From the NCBI GenBank assembly GCA_021848345.1, contig JAJZUV010000002.1:1-64000 (forward strand): 64,000 nucleotides of DNA. The letters are read 5' to 3'. Source of the stretch: Pseudomonadota bacterium (GTDB lineage: Bacteria; Pseudomonadota; Gammaproteobacteria; Burkholderiales; Burkholderiaceae_C). Positions 44,709-52,191 of the stretch are shown in pieces. The notes beneath the pieces were generated by a model, which made no database searches, was not told the DNA's origin, and was given only the letters and a program-made list of their open reading frames with translations. Positions within the stretch are counted from its first letter, which is position 1. Every line of letters starts with the position of its first letter. The translations under genes were made by a program, and so were the position numbers.

Positions 44709-45875
44709 ATGCCCAATCACCTGAATTTCCTGCTGACCACCGTGCGCGACCCCAAGGAGCCGGTGAAGATCATCTGCAGCGGCGACGACTTCTGGAGCGT
44801 GGCCCAGCAGTTCGCGATGCTTCAGCTCTACGCCGTCGACGTCAAGCAGGTGTCCAACGAGATCACGCTGCGCCGCCCGGATCGGCGCATCGTTCCTCCC
44901 CACCCGGCGCCCGACCTTGGGTGCCCGGCGCCGCGGGTCAGGGGCGCCGACGGCGAGATGGTCGATTTGCGCGGGAAGATCATCTGGAACAGCTACCTGA
45001 CCGGCGTGAGCCGCTACTCCAACCGCGCCTTGCGCATCGCGGGGGCGTACGCGCGAATGTATCTGGAGGATTTCGAGCACGGCAATCCCGCGCTGCTCGG
45101 CCGCTTCTACTGGGCGGGCCTGGCGGCCTTCGCCTCCAAGCAGGTCGCGTTCACGCTCAAGTACACGCTGGTGCAGGTGTTCGCCCCCAGCACCATCGCT
45201 GCCCTGGGCAGGGGCAACCTGTGGCTGTACAACGACGCGCTGCCGTGGCATTACGCGTGGGCGCTGTGTCCGAAGTCCGTGCGCAAGTGCGCGCGCGAGC
45301 GCGACGTGATGACCATGCATCCCGTGGTGCTGGACAACCTGTGCTGGCAGGAGTGGGCCTTGTTCGCGGTGTGCTGTGTGCCCTGGAACTTCGACGACAA
45401 GACCTCCAAGCTGGGCAAGCCCATCGGGCATCTGAAATGGGCGCCGCTGCTGGGCAAGGCGATCGACGGCTGGGAGGCGCTGGCTGCCGAAACCAACGAG
45501 AGCCGAAAGCCCAAGCTGGCGCTGGCTCATCTGCGGGACATGGCGCGCCACGAGCAGGGCGAGGTACTGCAGGGCTTCACTTATGGGGGCCTGATGTTCC
45601 GTCGGGACCTCTATCTGACCCGGGCCCTCGACCGGGGTTTCGGGGTCTCCGAGAAGGCCCTGATGTTCAAGTTCCAGCTCAGCTTCAGCGCGAAGGAGTA
45701 CGTGGAGGACCCCGAGTGGCGCTCCGACGCGCCGCCGGGCATCCGCGTCGAGGATTACAAGCAGCGCATGGAGTGGATCGACAAGGCGGCGCTGAAGTAC
45801 CACCAACTCATGAACGGGAAGTGTCGGCAGCGCATGTTGGCGGAATTGCGCATCCTGGCCGCCTACGAGGGTTGA
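44709..45875 (+). CDS. Uncharacterised protein, first gene of an unknown pair
   Basis: Protein of 388 residues that I do not recognise with confidence. It has no signal peptide. Residues 95-150 (NSYLTGVSRYSNRALRIAGA, then RFYWAGLAAFASKQV) faintly recall DUF2515-type proteins. It is rich in Trp, Tyr and Cys, with CC and WNF near residue 225, and has an amphipathic helical middle. The following gene starts one base after its stop. Lack of a signal peptide here and an N-terminal anchor on the partner would suit an effector and immunity pair, but that is only inference. The 169 nt upstream holds a 6-bp hairpin and no clear promoter. Confidence 0.6.
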   Translation: MPNHLNFLLTTVRDPKEPVKIICSGDDFWSVAQQFAMLQLYAVDVKQVSNEITLRRPDRRIVPPHPAPDLGCPAPRVRGADGEMVDLRGKIIWNSYLTGVSRYSNRALRIAGAYARMYLEDFEHGNPALLGRFYWAGLAAFASKQVAFTLKYTLVQVFAPSTIAALGRGNLWLYNDALPWHYAWALCPKSVRKCARERDVMTMHPVVLDNLCWQEWALFAVCCVPWNFDDKTSKLGKPIGHLKWAPLLGKAIDGWEALAAETNESRKPKLALAHLRDMARHEQGEVLQGFTYGGLMFRRDLYLTRALDRGFGVSEKALMFKFQLSFSAKEYVEDPEWRSDAPPGIRVEDYKQRMEWIDKAALKYHQLMNGKCRQRMLAELRILAAYEG

Positions 45876-45876
45876 C

Positions 45877-46800
45877 ATGCCCGGGCCCCTGAACCGTCGG
45901 CGCCTGTTGTTCGCGAGTGCCGCGGCGTGCTGCTTCGCTGCACTCCCGCCCATGATTTCCTGGGTGCGCCGCAGTCGATCTTCCACCATTGCAGACCAGG
46001 CAACCATGGCCGATACTCCCGCGACGATCGCCCTCGGCGATCCGAAGAATTTCGATCTGCGCGCGCCGGGCGCGGGCGTCGACCGCCAGCCGGTGGGCAT
46101 GCACTTCTACGAGCGCAATTGGCCGATGAAGGCCCTGGGCAGCGTGCGCTACCTGCAGGGGCGCCGCAGCTTCGACATCCCCTGGGTTTCGGGCGTGATG
46201 GGTTCCGCCGACCCCGAGGAGCCCGAGCAGGGCATCTATTCGTGGCACGTCACGGCTTTCGCCATGCAAGAGCCAAGGGTGTCCCACGAACTCGCTCGCA
46301 ACCGCCTGTTCGGCATGTTCCGGGACATGCTGATGGTCGGTTGGCGCCCCTTCGTCGAAGTCGGCGACCCGCGGCTGTTCGGCGCGCAGGCTGTTCGGCA
46401 TCTGCTGCAGGAAGGGGGCCTTGTGTACCTCGATGGGTCCTACCTGCCCACGATGGAGCAGTGGATGAAGCTCAACGAGCATCTGCCCTATTGGTGCTTC
46501 TGGGCCGACGGGGTGTACCTGAGTGTGCAGGTCGTCGACGAGCCGGCGCTGCGCGACCCGGCGGTGGATGGTGTCTACATGTTCTCCATCACCCTGGAGA
46601 GCGAGGCGCCTCATTTCTGGCCCTATTTCGACAAGGTCGAGGACATGCGGCGCTGGAAGGAACTGGTGCCGGCCGAACTGGCACGCGTGGCCGCCACGCG
46701 TCCCGGCAAGGAAGCCGCGCTGCGCAGGCAGGGCTACGTGATCGACGAGAACTACCGCGACCCGCCGATCCTCGCGCTGGGACAGACGCAGGGGAGTTGA
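45877..46800 (+). CDS. Uncharacterised membrane-anchored or exported protein, second gene of an unknown pair
   Basis: Protein of 307 residues without a recognised family. The N-terminus NRRRLLFASAAACCFAAL is a signal or anchor with a twin-Arg-like start, although the exact Tat consensus is not met. The rest is soluble and aromatic, with YWCFWADGVYLSVQ, ITLESEAPHFWPYF and a charged C-terminal helix. The gene begins 1 nt after its partner's stop, so the two products are probably needed together. Codon use appears a little less GC-biased than in neighbouring housekeeping genes, which hints at transfer but was not measured. Confidence 0.6.
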   Translation: MPGPLNRRRLLFASAAACCFAALPPMISWVRRSRSSTIADQATMADTPATIALGDPKNFDLRAPGAGVDRQPVGMHFYERNWPMKALGSVRYLQGRRSFDIPWVSGVMGSADPEEPEQGIYSWHVTAFAMQEPRVSHELARNRLFGMFRDMLMVGWRPFVEVGDPRLFGAQAVRHLLQEGGLVYLDGSYLPTMEQWMKLNEHLPYWCFWADGVYLSVQVVDEPALRDPAVDGVYMFSITLESEAPHFWPYFDKVEDMRRWKELVPAELARVAATRPGKEAALRRQGYVIDENYRDPPILALGQTQGS

Positions 46801-46895
46801 GCATGGAGCAAGCGCCGGAGGCTGCGCCTGCGCGGCGCGCACGCGTGCGGCCCCGGGGGCCGGTACCATGGGCTCCGCGATTTCCTCCCCGAGCC

Positions 46896-48005
46896 ATGCA
46901 AGCTTCCGATTCCCTCGATTCCCCCGGCGCCACCCTGCGCATCACCCGCCCCGACGACTGGCACCTGCATCTGCGCGACGGCGACGCGCTGCGCTGGACG
47001 GTGCCGTGGAGCGCAGCGCAGTTCGCGCGCGCCATCGTCATGCCCAACCTGAAGCCGCCGGTGGTGGACACCGCCCAGGCGCTGGCCTACCGCGAGCGGG
47101 TGCTGGCGGCGCGGCCGGCGGGCTCGAACTTCCGGCCGCTGATGACCCTGTACCTGACCGACCGCACCGAGCCCGCCGAGATCGCGCGCGCCTGCGCCAG
47201 CGGCGCGGTGTTCGGCGTCAAGCTGTATCCGGCCGGCGCCACCACGAACTCCGACAGCGGCGTCACCGACCTGCGTCACGTGCATCGCGTGCTCGAGGCC
47301 ATGCAGCGCGAGGGCCTGCCCCTGCTGGTGCACGGGGAGGTCACCGATCCCGAGGTCGACGTGTTCGACCGCGAGGCGGTGTTCCTGGAGCGCCACCTGA
47401 CGCCCATCCGGCGGGATTTCCCGGGGCTGAAGATCGTGCTGGAGCACATCACCACCGCGCAGGCGGTGGACTTCGTGCTGGCGCACGACGCGCGCGATGC
47501 GCGCGGCGCGCCGCTGCTGGGTGCCACCCTCACCGCGCACCACCTGCTGCACAGCCGCAACGCGATGTTCCGCGGCGGGCTGCGTCCGCATTACTACTGC
47601 CTGCCGGTGCTCAAGCGCGAGTCGCATCGCCAGCGCCTGGTGGAGGCCGCCTGCAGCGGGGACCCGCGGTTTTTCCTGGGGACCGATTCGGCGCCCCATG
47701 CCCGCGGCGCGAAGGAGTCCGATTGCGGCTGCGCCGGCTGTTTCAGCGCACTGCACGCGCTGGAGTTGTATGCCGAGGCCTTCGAGCGGGCGGGCTGCCT
47801 GGGCCGGCTGGAGGGCTTCGCCAGCCATTTCGGGGCCGATTTCTACGGCCTTTCGCGCAATATCGGAAGCGTCGAATTGCGCCGCGAGGTGTGGGAGGTG
47901 CCCCGAAGCCTGGAGTACCTGGACGGCGAGATCGTCCCGGTCGACGCCGGCGAGCGCCTCGGCTGGCGCCTCGTGGTCCCCTCCGGTACTTCAACAGCCT
48001 GTTAG
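46896..48005 (+). CDS. pyrC: Dihydroorotase
   Basis: Class II dihydroorotase of 369 residues; closes carbamoyl aspartate to dihydroorotate in pyrimidine synthesis. Metal ligands are intact: His23 and His25 (HLHLRD), carboxylated Lys109 (GVKLYPAG), His146 (HGEVTD), His184 (EHITT) and Asp264 (GTDSAPH). The last seven residues (SGTSTAC) and the TAG stop come from the 22-bp repeat shared with the dsbA end, so the original C-terminus may have been replaced. ATG at 46896; rnpB begins 33 nt after the stop. Confidence 0.95.
   Translation: MQASDSLDSPGATLRITRPDDWHLHLRDGDALRWTVPWSAAQFARAIVMPNLKPPVVDTAQALAYRERVLAARPAGSNFRPLMTLYLTDRTEPAEIARACASGAVFGVKLYPAGATTNSDSGVTDLRHVHRVLEAMQREGLPLLVHGEVTDPEVDVFDREAVFLERHLTPIRRDFPGLKIVLEHITTAQAVDFVLAHDARDARGAPLLGATLTAHHLLHSRNAMFRGGLRPHYYCLPVLKRESHRQRLVEAACSGDPRFFLGTDSAPHARGAKESDCGCAGCFSALHALELYAEAFERAGCLGRLEGFASHFGADFYGLSRNIGSVELRREVWEVPRSLEYLDGEIVPVDAGERLGWRLVVPSGTSTAC
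47984..48005. repeat. 22-bp repeat, copy 2 (contains pyrC stop codon)
   Basis: Same 22 bp as at 21767-21788. The pyrC frame reads through it and ends in its TAG. It lies 33 nt before rnpB, overlapping the position where an rnpB -35 hexamer would be. An AT-richer CATAAT at 48022 is the likely rnpB -10. Confidence 0.8.
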
Positions 48006-48037
48006 GCGGCGCGACAACAGGCATAATGCGCGCCGGC

Positions 48038-48367
48038 GAAGCAGGCTGGGCAGTCGCGCCGCGCGAGCGGCGAGGAAGGTCCGGACTCCACAGGGCAGGG
48101 TGACGGCTAACGGCCGTGCGCGGCGACGCGACGAACAGGGCCACAGAGACGAGTATGCGCGGCGCAAGCCGCGCGGACGTGAAACGCGGCAACCTCCACC
48201 CGGAGCAACACCAAATAGGCAGGCGAGGGCGCCGCGAGGCGCCGGGAGCGCGGCCCGCGCGAGCCTGCGGGTAGGTGGCACCGAGCCGAACCGGTAACGG
48301 GCGGCCCAGAGGAATGACTGCCACGTCGGGCAACCGATGCACAGAATCCGGCCTATAAGCCTGCTTC
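48038..48367 (+). ncRNA. rnpB: RNase P RNA (type A)
   Basis: Catalytic RNA of RNase P, which matures tRNA 5' ends. The 5' GAAGCAGGCT pairs with the 3' AGCCTGCTTC to form P1. Conserved blocks follow in order: GAGGAAGGTCCGGACTCC (CR-I, P4 5' side), CACAGGGCAGGGTG, GTGAAACGCGGCAACCTCC, CCCGGAGCAACACCAAATAGG, and near the end ACAGAATCCGGCCTAT (P4 3' side). It is about 330 nt, somewhat short, with reduced P12-type arms. Promoter: CATAAT at 48022-48027. Location directly upstream of mraZ is a Burkholderiales trait. Ends are estimated from P1 pairing. Confidence 0.96.
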
Positions 48368-48391
48368 GCCCCATATCCCCCGAAGACCTTC

Positions 48392-48422
48392 GCAGGCGCT
48401 CTGGATGACTCCAGGCGCCTGC
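48392..48422 (+). terminator. Hairpin downstream of rnpB
   Basis: GCAGGCGC and GCGCCTGC form an 8-bp stem that continues, after one unpaired T, into CTGGA/TCCAG with a TGAC tetraloop. It begins 25 nt past the RNase P RNA end. No T-run follows, so factor-independent termination is uncertain. Confidence 0.55.
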
Positions 48423-48512
48423 TTCCGCTTGGGTCGCTCACGGCGCGCGCTCGCCATGTCAAACCGTTACTTTCAGCCTGATCTTCAAGTGCTGATTTCA
48501 AGAGACTTTTTT

Positions 48513-48543
48513 CTCATCAGGCTGGTTAAATAACCAGCATGAG
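48513..48543. repeat. Inverted repeat CTCAT...CTGGTTA/TAACCAG...ATGAG
   Basis: A 7-bp stem with AA loop flanked by a second 5-bp arm pair; one side has 4 and the other 1 unpaired base. A run of six T precedes it on the plus strand. On neither strand does the T-run follow the stem, so it does not read as a terminator. A protein-binding site is possible. Confidence 0.6.
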
Positions 48544-48589
48544 AAACGCGCTAAGTCATTGTTTGGTAAGCGAAATTTTCGGCCTGCTA

Positions 48590-48654
48590 TTGACGGGCCC
48601 CTGTTTGCCCCATACAGTGCAGCCAAGTGCAGAAAAGTGGGTGAAAGTGCAGCG
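48590..48654 (+). promoter_or_regulatory. mraZ promoter with four MraZ boxes
   Basis: TTGACG (48590-48595) and TACAGT (48613-48618) are 17 bp apart, a good sigma-70 promoter. Four AGTG boxes start at 48616, 48626, 48636 and 48646, spaced exactly 10 bp, so one per helical turn, the first overlapping the -10. MraZ of other bacteria binds short G-rich direct repeats with 10-bp spacing upstream of its own gene and represses the cluster. Autoregulation here is therefore expected. Confidence 0.8.
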
Positions 48655-48689
48655 GCACCACCCGGCACCAGGCGGAATCGGAGAAGCGC

Positions 48690-49118
48690 GTGTTCATCGG
48701 CATATCGGCATTGACGCTGGACGGCAAAGGTCGGATGACCGTGCCTGCCCGTCACCGCGACATGCTGCTCGCGCAGGCGGCCGGACGGCTGACCCTGACC
48801 AAGAGCCCCGAGGGTTGCCTGCTCATGTTCGGCGACCAGCAATGGCAGGACTTCCGCGCCAAGATCGCCGCGCTGCCCATGTCGGCGCAGGGTTGGAAGC
48901 GCATCTACCTGGGCCACGCCACCGAGACCGAGATCGACGCCAGCGGCAGGGTGCTGATTCCCCCCGAGCTTCGGGTGGCGGCGCACATCGAGCGTGAGAT
49001 CGACCTCATCGGCATGGGTTCGCATTTCGAAGTCTGGGATCGCGCCACGCATCAGGCGCGCGAAGCGGCGGTGATCGAGGCGGGAATGCCCGATGCCGTA
49101 CGCGACATCGTGGTGTGA
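48690..49118 (+). CDS. mraZ: Transcriptional regulator MraZ
   Basis: DNA-binding protein of 142 residues built from two AbrB-like MraZ domains, each with the DxxGR motif: LDGKGRMTVPARHRD and IDASGRVLIPPELR. It forms a ring and represses the division and cell wall cluster that it heads. GTG start with GGAGA about 5 nt upstream. The four AGTG boxes just before it are its likely operator. rsmH follows after 12 nt. Confidence 0.95.
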   Translation: MFIGISALTLDGKGRMTVPARHRDMLLAQAAGRLTLTKSPEGCLLMFGDQQWQDFRAKIAALPMSAQGWKRIYLGHATETEIDASGRVLIPPELRVAAHIEREIDLIGMGSHFEVWDRATHQAREAAVIEAGMPDAVRDIVV

Positions 49119-49130
49119 AGGTGCCTCCCG

Positions 49131-50111
49131 ATGCCCGCCCCGTCCCACCGCGCTGCAGCCGCGCTGCAGCATCGCACCGTGTTGCTGCAGGAGGCCGTCG
49201 ACTGGCTGGCGGTCGACCCGCGCGGTACCTACGTCGACGCCACCTTCGGGCGTGGCGGGCATACGCGCGCGCTGCTGGCGCGCCTGCAGCCCCAGGGCCG
49301 CGTGGTGGCGCTGGACCGCGATCCGCAGGCCATCGAGGCGGGCGCGGAACTCGCGCGGGGCGAGCCGCGGCTGCAGCTGGTGCACGCCGCGTTCTCGCAG
49401 TGGGGCGAGGTGCTGGACCGGCTGGGCATCGCCAGCATCCAGGGCCTGCTGCTGGACCTGGGGGTTTCCTCGCCCCAGCTCGACGAGACCGAGCGCGGTT
49501 TCAGCTTTCGCGGCGACGCGCCGCTGGACATGCGCATGGACACCACGCGCGGCTTCACGGCGGCGCAATTCCTGGGCGAGGCCGACGTCGATGAGATCAC
49601 TAGGGTGCTGCGGGACTATGGGGACGAACGGGCTGCTTTCGCGATTGCAAAGGCGATTGTGGCTGGCCGCGAACGGGGCCAGCCCATCACCCGCACCGGC
49701 GAGCTTGCCGCCCTCGTTGCGCAAGCGGTGCGCAGTCGCGAGCCGGGCCAGGACCCGGCCACCCGCACCTTTCAGGCTCTTCGGATTCACGTCAATGCCG
49801 AACTCGCCGAGCTCGAGGCGGCGCTCGCGCAAGTGATGGACCGATTGGCTGCGGGAGGCCGACTCGTGGTCATCAGCTTCCACTCCCTCGAGGACCGCAT
49901 CGTCAAGCAGTTCGTGCAGGCGCACGCGCGCGCGCCCGCGCTGACGCCGCAGCAAAGGCGGCTGCCGCTGCCGAGCACCGAATTCGTGCCGGGCTTGCGC
50001 GCGCTCGCGCGCGTGCGCCCGGACGACGCCGAGGTGCGCGACAACCCGCGCAGCCGCTCGGCCGTGATGCGCGTGGCCGAACGTCTGGCGCAAGCGGGAG
50101 CGGCGGCGTGA
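49131..50111 (+). CDS. rsmH: 16S rRNA (cytosine(1402)-N4)-methyltransferase
   Basis: SAM-dependent methyltransferase (former MraW), 326 residues. It methylates the N4 of C1402 in the decoding centre. Motifs: [48 protein letters not shown] and the C-terminal [13 protein letters not shown]. The ATG at 49131 is 12 nt after mraZ. It ends within ftsL (overlap GTGA). Confidence 0.95.
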   Translation: MPAPSHRAAAALQHRTVLLQEAVDWLAVDPRGTYVDATFGRGGHTRALLARLQPQGRVVALDRDPQAIEAGAELARGEPRLQLVHAAFSQWGEVLDRLGIASIQGLLLDLGVSSPQLDETERGFSFRGDAPLDMRMDTTRGFTAAQFLGEADVDEITRVLRDYGDERAAFAIAKAIVAGRERGQPITRTGELAALVAQAVRSREPGQDPATRTFQALRIHVNAELAELEAALAQVMDRLAAGGRLVVISFHSLEDRIVKQFVQAHARAPALTPQQRRLPLPSTEFVPGLRALARVRPDDAEVRDNPRSRSAVMRVAERLAQAGAAA

Positions 50112-50407
50112 TCCGCGTCAACCTGCTCCTGCTCGTGCTGGCCGTGGCCTGCGCGATGAGCCTGGTGCGCGCCCAGTACGAGGCGCGCCGCAGCTTCGCC
50201 GCGCTGGACGCCGCGCAGCAGCGCGCCACCCAGCTCGCGCTCGACCATGACCGTCTGCAGGTCGAGGTGCGGGCCTTGTCCGTGCCCTCGCGCATCGAAT
50301 CCCTGGCCCGCGGCCAGCTTGGCATGGTGCCCATCACCCCGGCGCGCAGCGACTACGTCAGCGCCGCGCAGCTGCCCGGCCTGCCGCCGAGCATTCCCAC
50401 GCGATGA
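50108..50407 (+). CDS. ftsL: Cell division protein FtsL
   Basis: Small bitopic division protein of 99 residues: a short cytoplasmic end, one transmembrane helix (about 3-20) and a periplasmic leucine-zipper-like coiled coil (about 25-75). It joins FtsQ and FtsB to activate FtsWI. The sequence is weakly conserved in the family; assignment rests on topology and position between rsmH and ftsI. GTG start and overlaps on both sides. Confidence 0.9.
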   Translation: MIRVNLLLLVLAVACAMSLVRAQYEARRSFAALDAAQQRATQLALDHDRLQVEVRALSVPSRIESLARGQLGMVPITPARSDYVSAAQLPGLPPSIPTR

Positions 50408-52191
50408 CGCGCATCATGAGACTCGCATCGCGCCCCTTCGCCATCCCCGCCCAGCGCCGCAACAGCCACCTGCTGCACCTGCGACTGCCGCCCGGACGCG
50501 CCTGGCTGATCAAGGGCCTGATGTTCCTGGCCTTCGCCGCGCTGGCGCTGCGCGCGCTGTGGATCCAGGGCATCACCACCGGCTTCTACCAGCGCCAGGG
50601 CGACCTGCGCTTCGTGCGCACCATCGAGCTGCCCGCGATGCGCGGGCGCATCCTCGACCGCCACGGCAACATCCTGGCCTCGAGCATTCCGGTCAAGACC
50701 ATCTGGGCCGATCCCCAGACCCTGCAGGCCGATCCGCGGCAGGTGGCCGAGCTGGCCTCGCTGCTGCAGATCGACCCGGGCACGCTGCGCCAGCGCTTCG
50801 CGCAGGACAAGCTTCAGTTCGTCTACATCAAGCGCCAGGTCGACGTGGACACCGCGCGCAAGGTGGCGGCCCTGCACATCAAGGGCGTGTACATGTCGCC
50901 CAGCTACCGCCGCTTCTACACCGAAGGCGCGGCGGCGGCGCAGTTGCTGGGCTTCACCGACATCGAGAACCAGGGTCGCGGCGGCCTGGAACTGGAGTTC
51001 CAGCACGTGCTGGCCGGGCACGCCGGCACGCGCAAGGTCATGCGCGATCGCCTGGGCAACGTGATCGAGGACGTCGAGGGCGGCACGCCGCCGGTCAACG
51101 GCGAGGACGTGCAGCTGTCCATCGACAGCAAGATCCAGGACCTGACCTACCAGGCGCTGGAGAAGGCCGTGAAGGCCAGCCACGCCAAGAACGCCAGCGC
51201 GGTGGTGCTGGACGCGGCCACCGGCGAGGTCCTGGCGATGGCCAACTATCCCAGCTTCGACCCCAACAAGCGCACCGGCTACACGAACGCCGACATGCGC
51301 AACTACGCGCTCACGGACATCTACGAACCAGGCTCGGTGATCAAGCCGCTGACCATCGCCGCGGCCCTGCAGGACGGCGTGGTCACCATGCGCAGCACCT
51401 TCCAGACGGCGCCGGGATGCATGCTCATGTACGGCAACCGAATCTGCGACGACTCGGACAACGGCACCATCGGGCTGCCGCAGGTGATCCAGTACTCGAG
51501 CAACGTGGCGACGGGCCAGATCGTCATGCGCATGAAGCCCCAGGAGCAGTGGGACATGTACACCGCGGTCGGCCTGGGCCAGCGTCCGCAGCTGCCCTTT
51601 CCCGGGCAGGCCAGCGGACGCCTGCGTCCCTGGAAGCGCTGGCGCCCCATCGACGCCGTCACGCAGGGCTTCGGCTACGGTCTGGCGGTGTCGACCTTCC
51701 AGCTGGCGCATGCCTACCTGGTGTTCGCCGACGACGGCATGATCCGCCCGGCCACGCTGTTCAAGACCGCCCAGCCCACGCCCGCGGTACGCGTGATCTC
51801 GGCCCGCGTGGCCGCCGACGTGCGCTCGATGCTGGCCCTGGTGACCTCGCGCCAGGGTACCGCCAACGCGGCCCGCATCCCCGGCTATTCCACCGGGGGC
51901 AAGACCGGCACGGCCTACATCTGGCGCGGCAAGGCCTACGACAAGCATGAATTCCGCGCCCAGTTCGTGGGCATGGCGCCGATCGACCATCCGCGCCTGG
52001 TGATGGCGGTTTCGGTGAACCAGCCCGACGCGAAAATGCACTTCGGCGGCCAGGTCGCCGCCCCCGTGTTCTCCGAAGTGGTGGGCCAGGCCCTGCGCAT
52101 GCTCGGCGTGCCGCCCGACCTGCCCGTGCAACCCGAAGTTCCCCCCGCCCAATCGACGGTGGCGAGGGCGGGGCCGGGGGCCGGCGCATGA
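50404..52191 (+). CDS. ftsI: Peptidoglycan D,D-transpeptidase FtsI (PBP3)
   Basis: Septal class B penicillin-binding protein of 595 residues. One N-terminal helix (about 36-54), the pedestal domain with RGRILDRHGNILA, then the transpeptidase with active-site Ser311 in SVIK, SSN at 365-367 and KTG at 500-502. SVIK replaces the more common STVK and should be functional. It crosslinks septal murein together with FtsW. Overlaps with ftsL and murE-murF by ATGA. Confidence 0.96.
   Translation: MTRIMRLASRPFAIPAQRRNSHLLHLRLPPGRAWLIKGLMFLAFAALALRALWIQGITTGFYQRQGDLRFVRTIELPAMRGRILDRHGNILASSIPVKTIWADPQTLQADPRQVAELASLLQIDPGTLRQRFAQDKLQFVYIKRQVDVDTARKVAALHIKGVYMSPSYRRFYTEGAAAAQLLGFTDIENQGRGGLELEFQHVLAGHAGTRKVMRDRLGNVIEDVEGGTPPVNGEDVQLSIDSKIQDLTYQALEKAVKASHAKNASAVVLDAATGEVLAMANYPSFDPNKRTGYTNADMRNYALTDIYEPGSVIKPLTIAAALQDGVVTMRSTFQTAPGCMLMYGNRICDDSDNGTIGLPQVIQYSSNVATGQIVMRMKPQEQWDMYTAVGLGQRPQLPFPGQASGRLRPWKRWRPIDAVTQGFGYGLAVSTFQLAHAYLVFADDGMIRPATLFKTAQPTPAVRVISARVAADVRSMLALVTSRQGTANAARIPGYSTGGKTGTAYIWRGKAYDKHEFRAQFVGMAPIDHPRLVMAVSVNQPDAKMHFGGQVAAPVFSEVVGQALRMLGVPPDLPVQPEVPPAQSTVARAGPGAGA

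Larger units (their letters stand above)
48368..48689 (+). other. Gene-free stretch between rnpB and mraZ
   Basis: About 320 nt with no credible gene. It holds a hairpin that may end rnpB (48392-48422), an AT-rich patch with a T-run and an inverted repeat (48513-48543), and the mraZ promoter with its operator (48590-48654). Its base composition between 48450 and 48580 is clearly less GC-rich than the rest of the window. Confidence 0.85.

Noticed and set aside
48513-48543. Intrinsic terminator between rnpB and mraZ
   Set aside because: The T-run lies on the wrong side of the stem on the plus strand and becomes an A-run after the stem on the minus strand.
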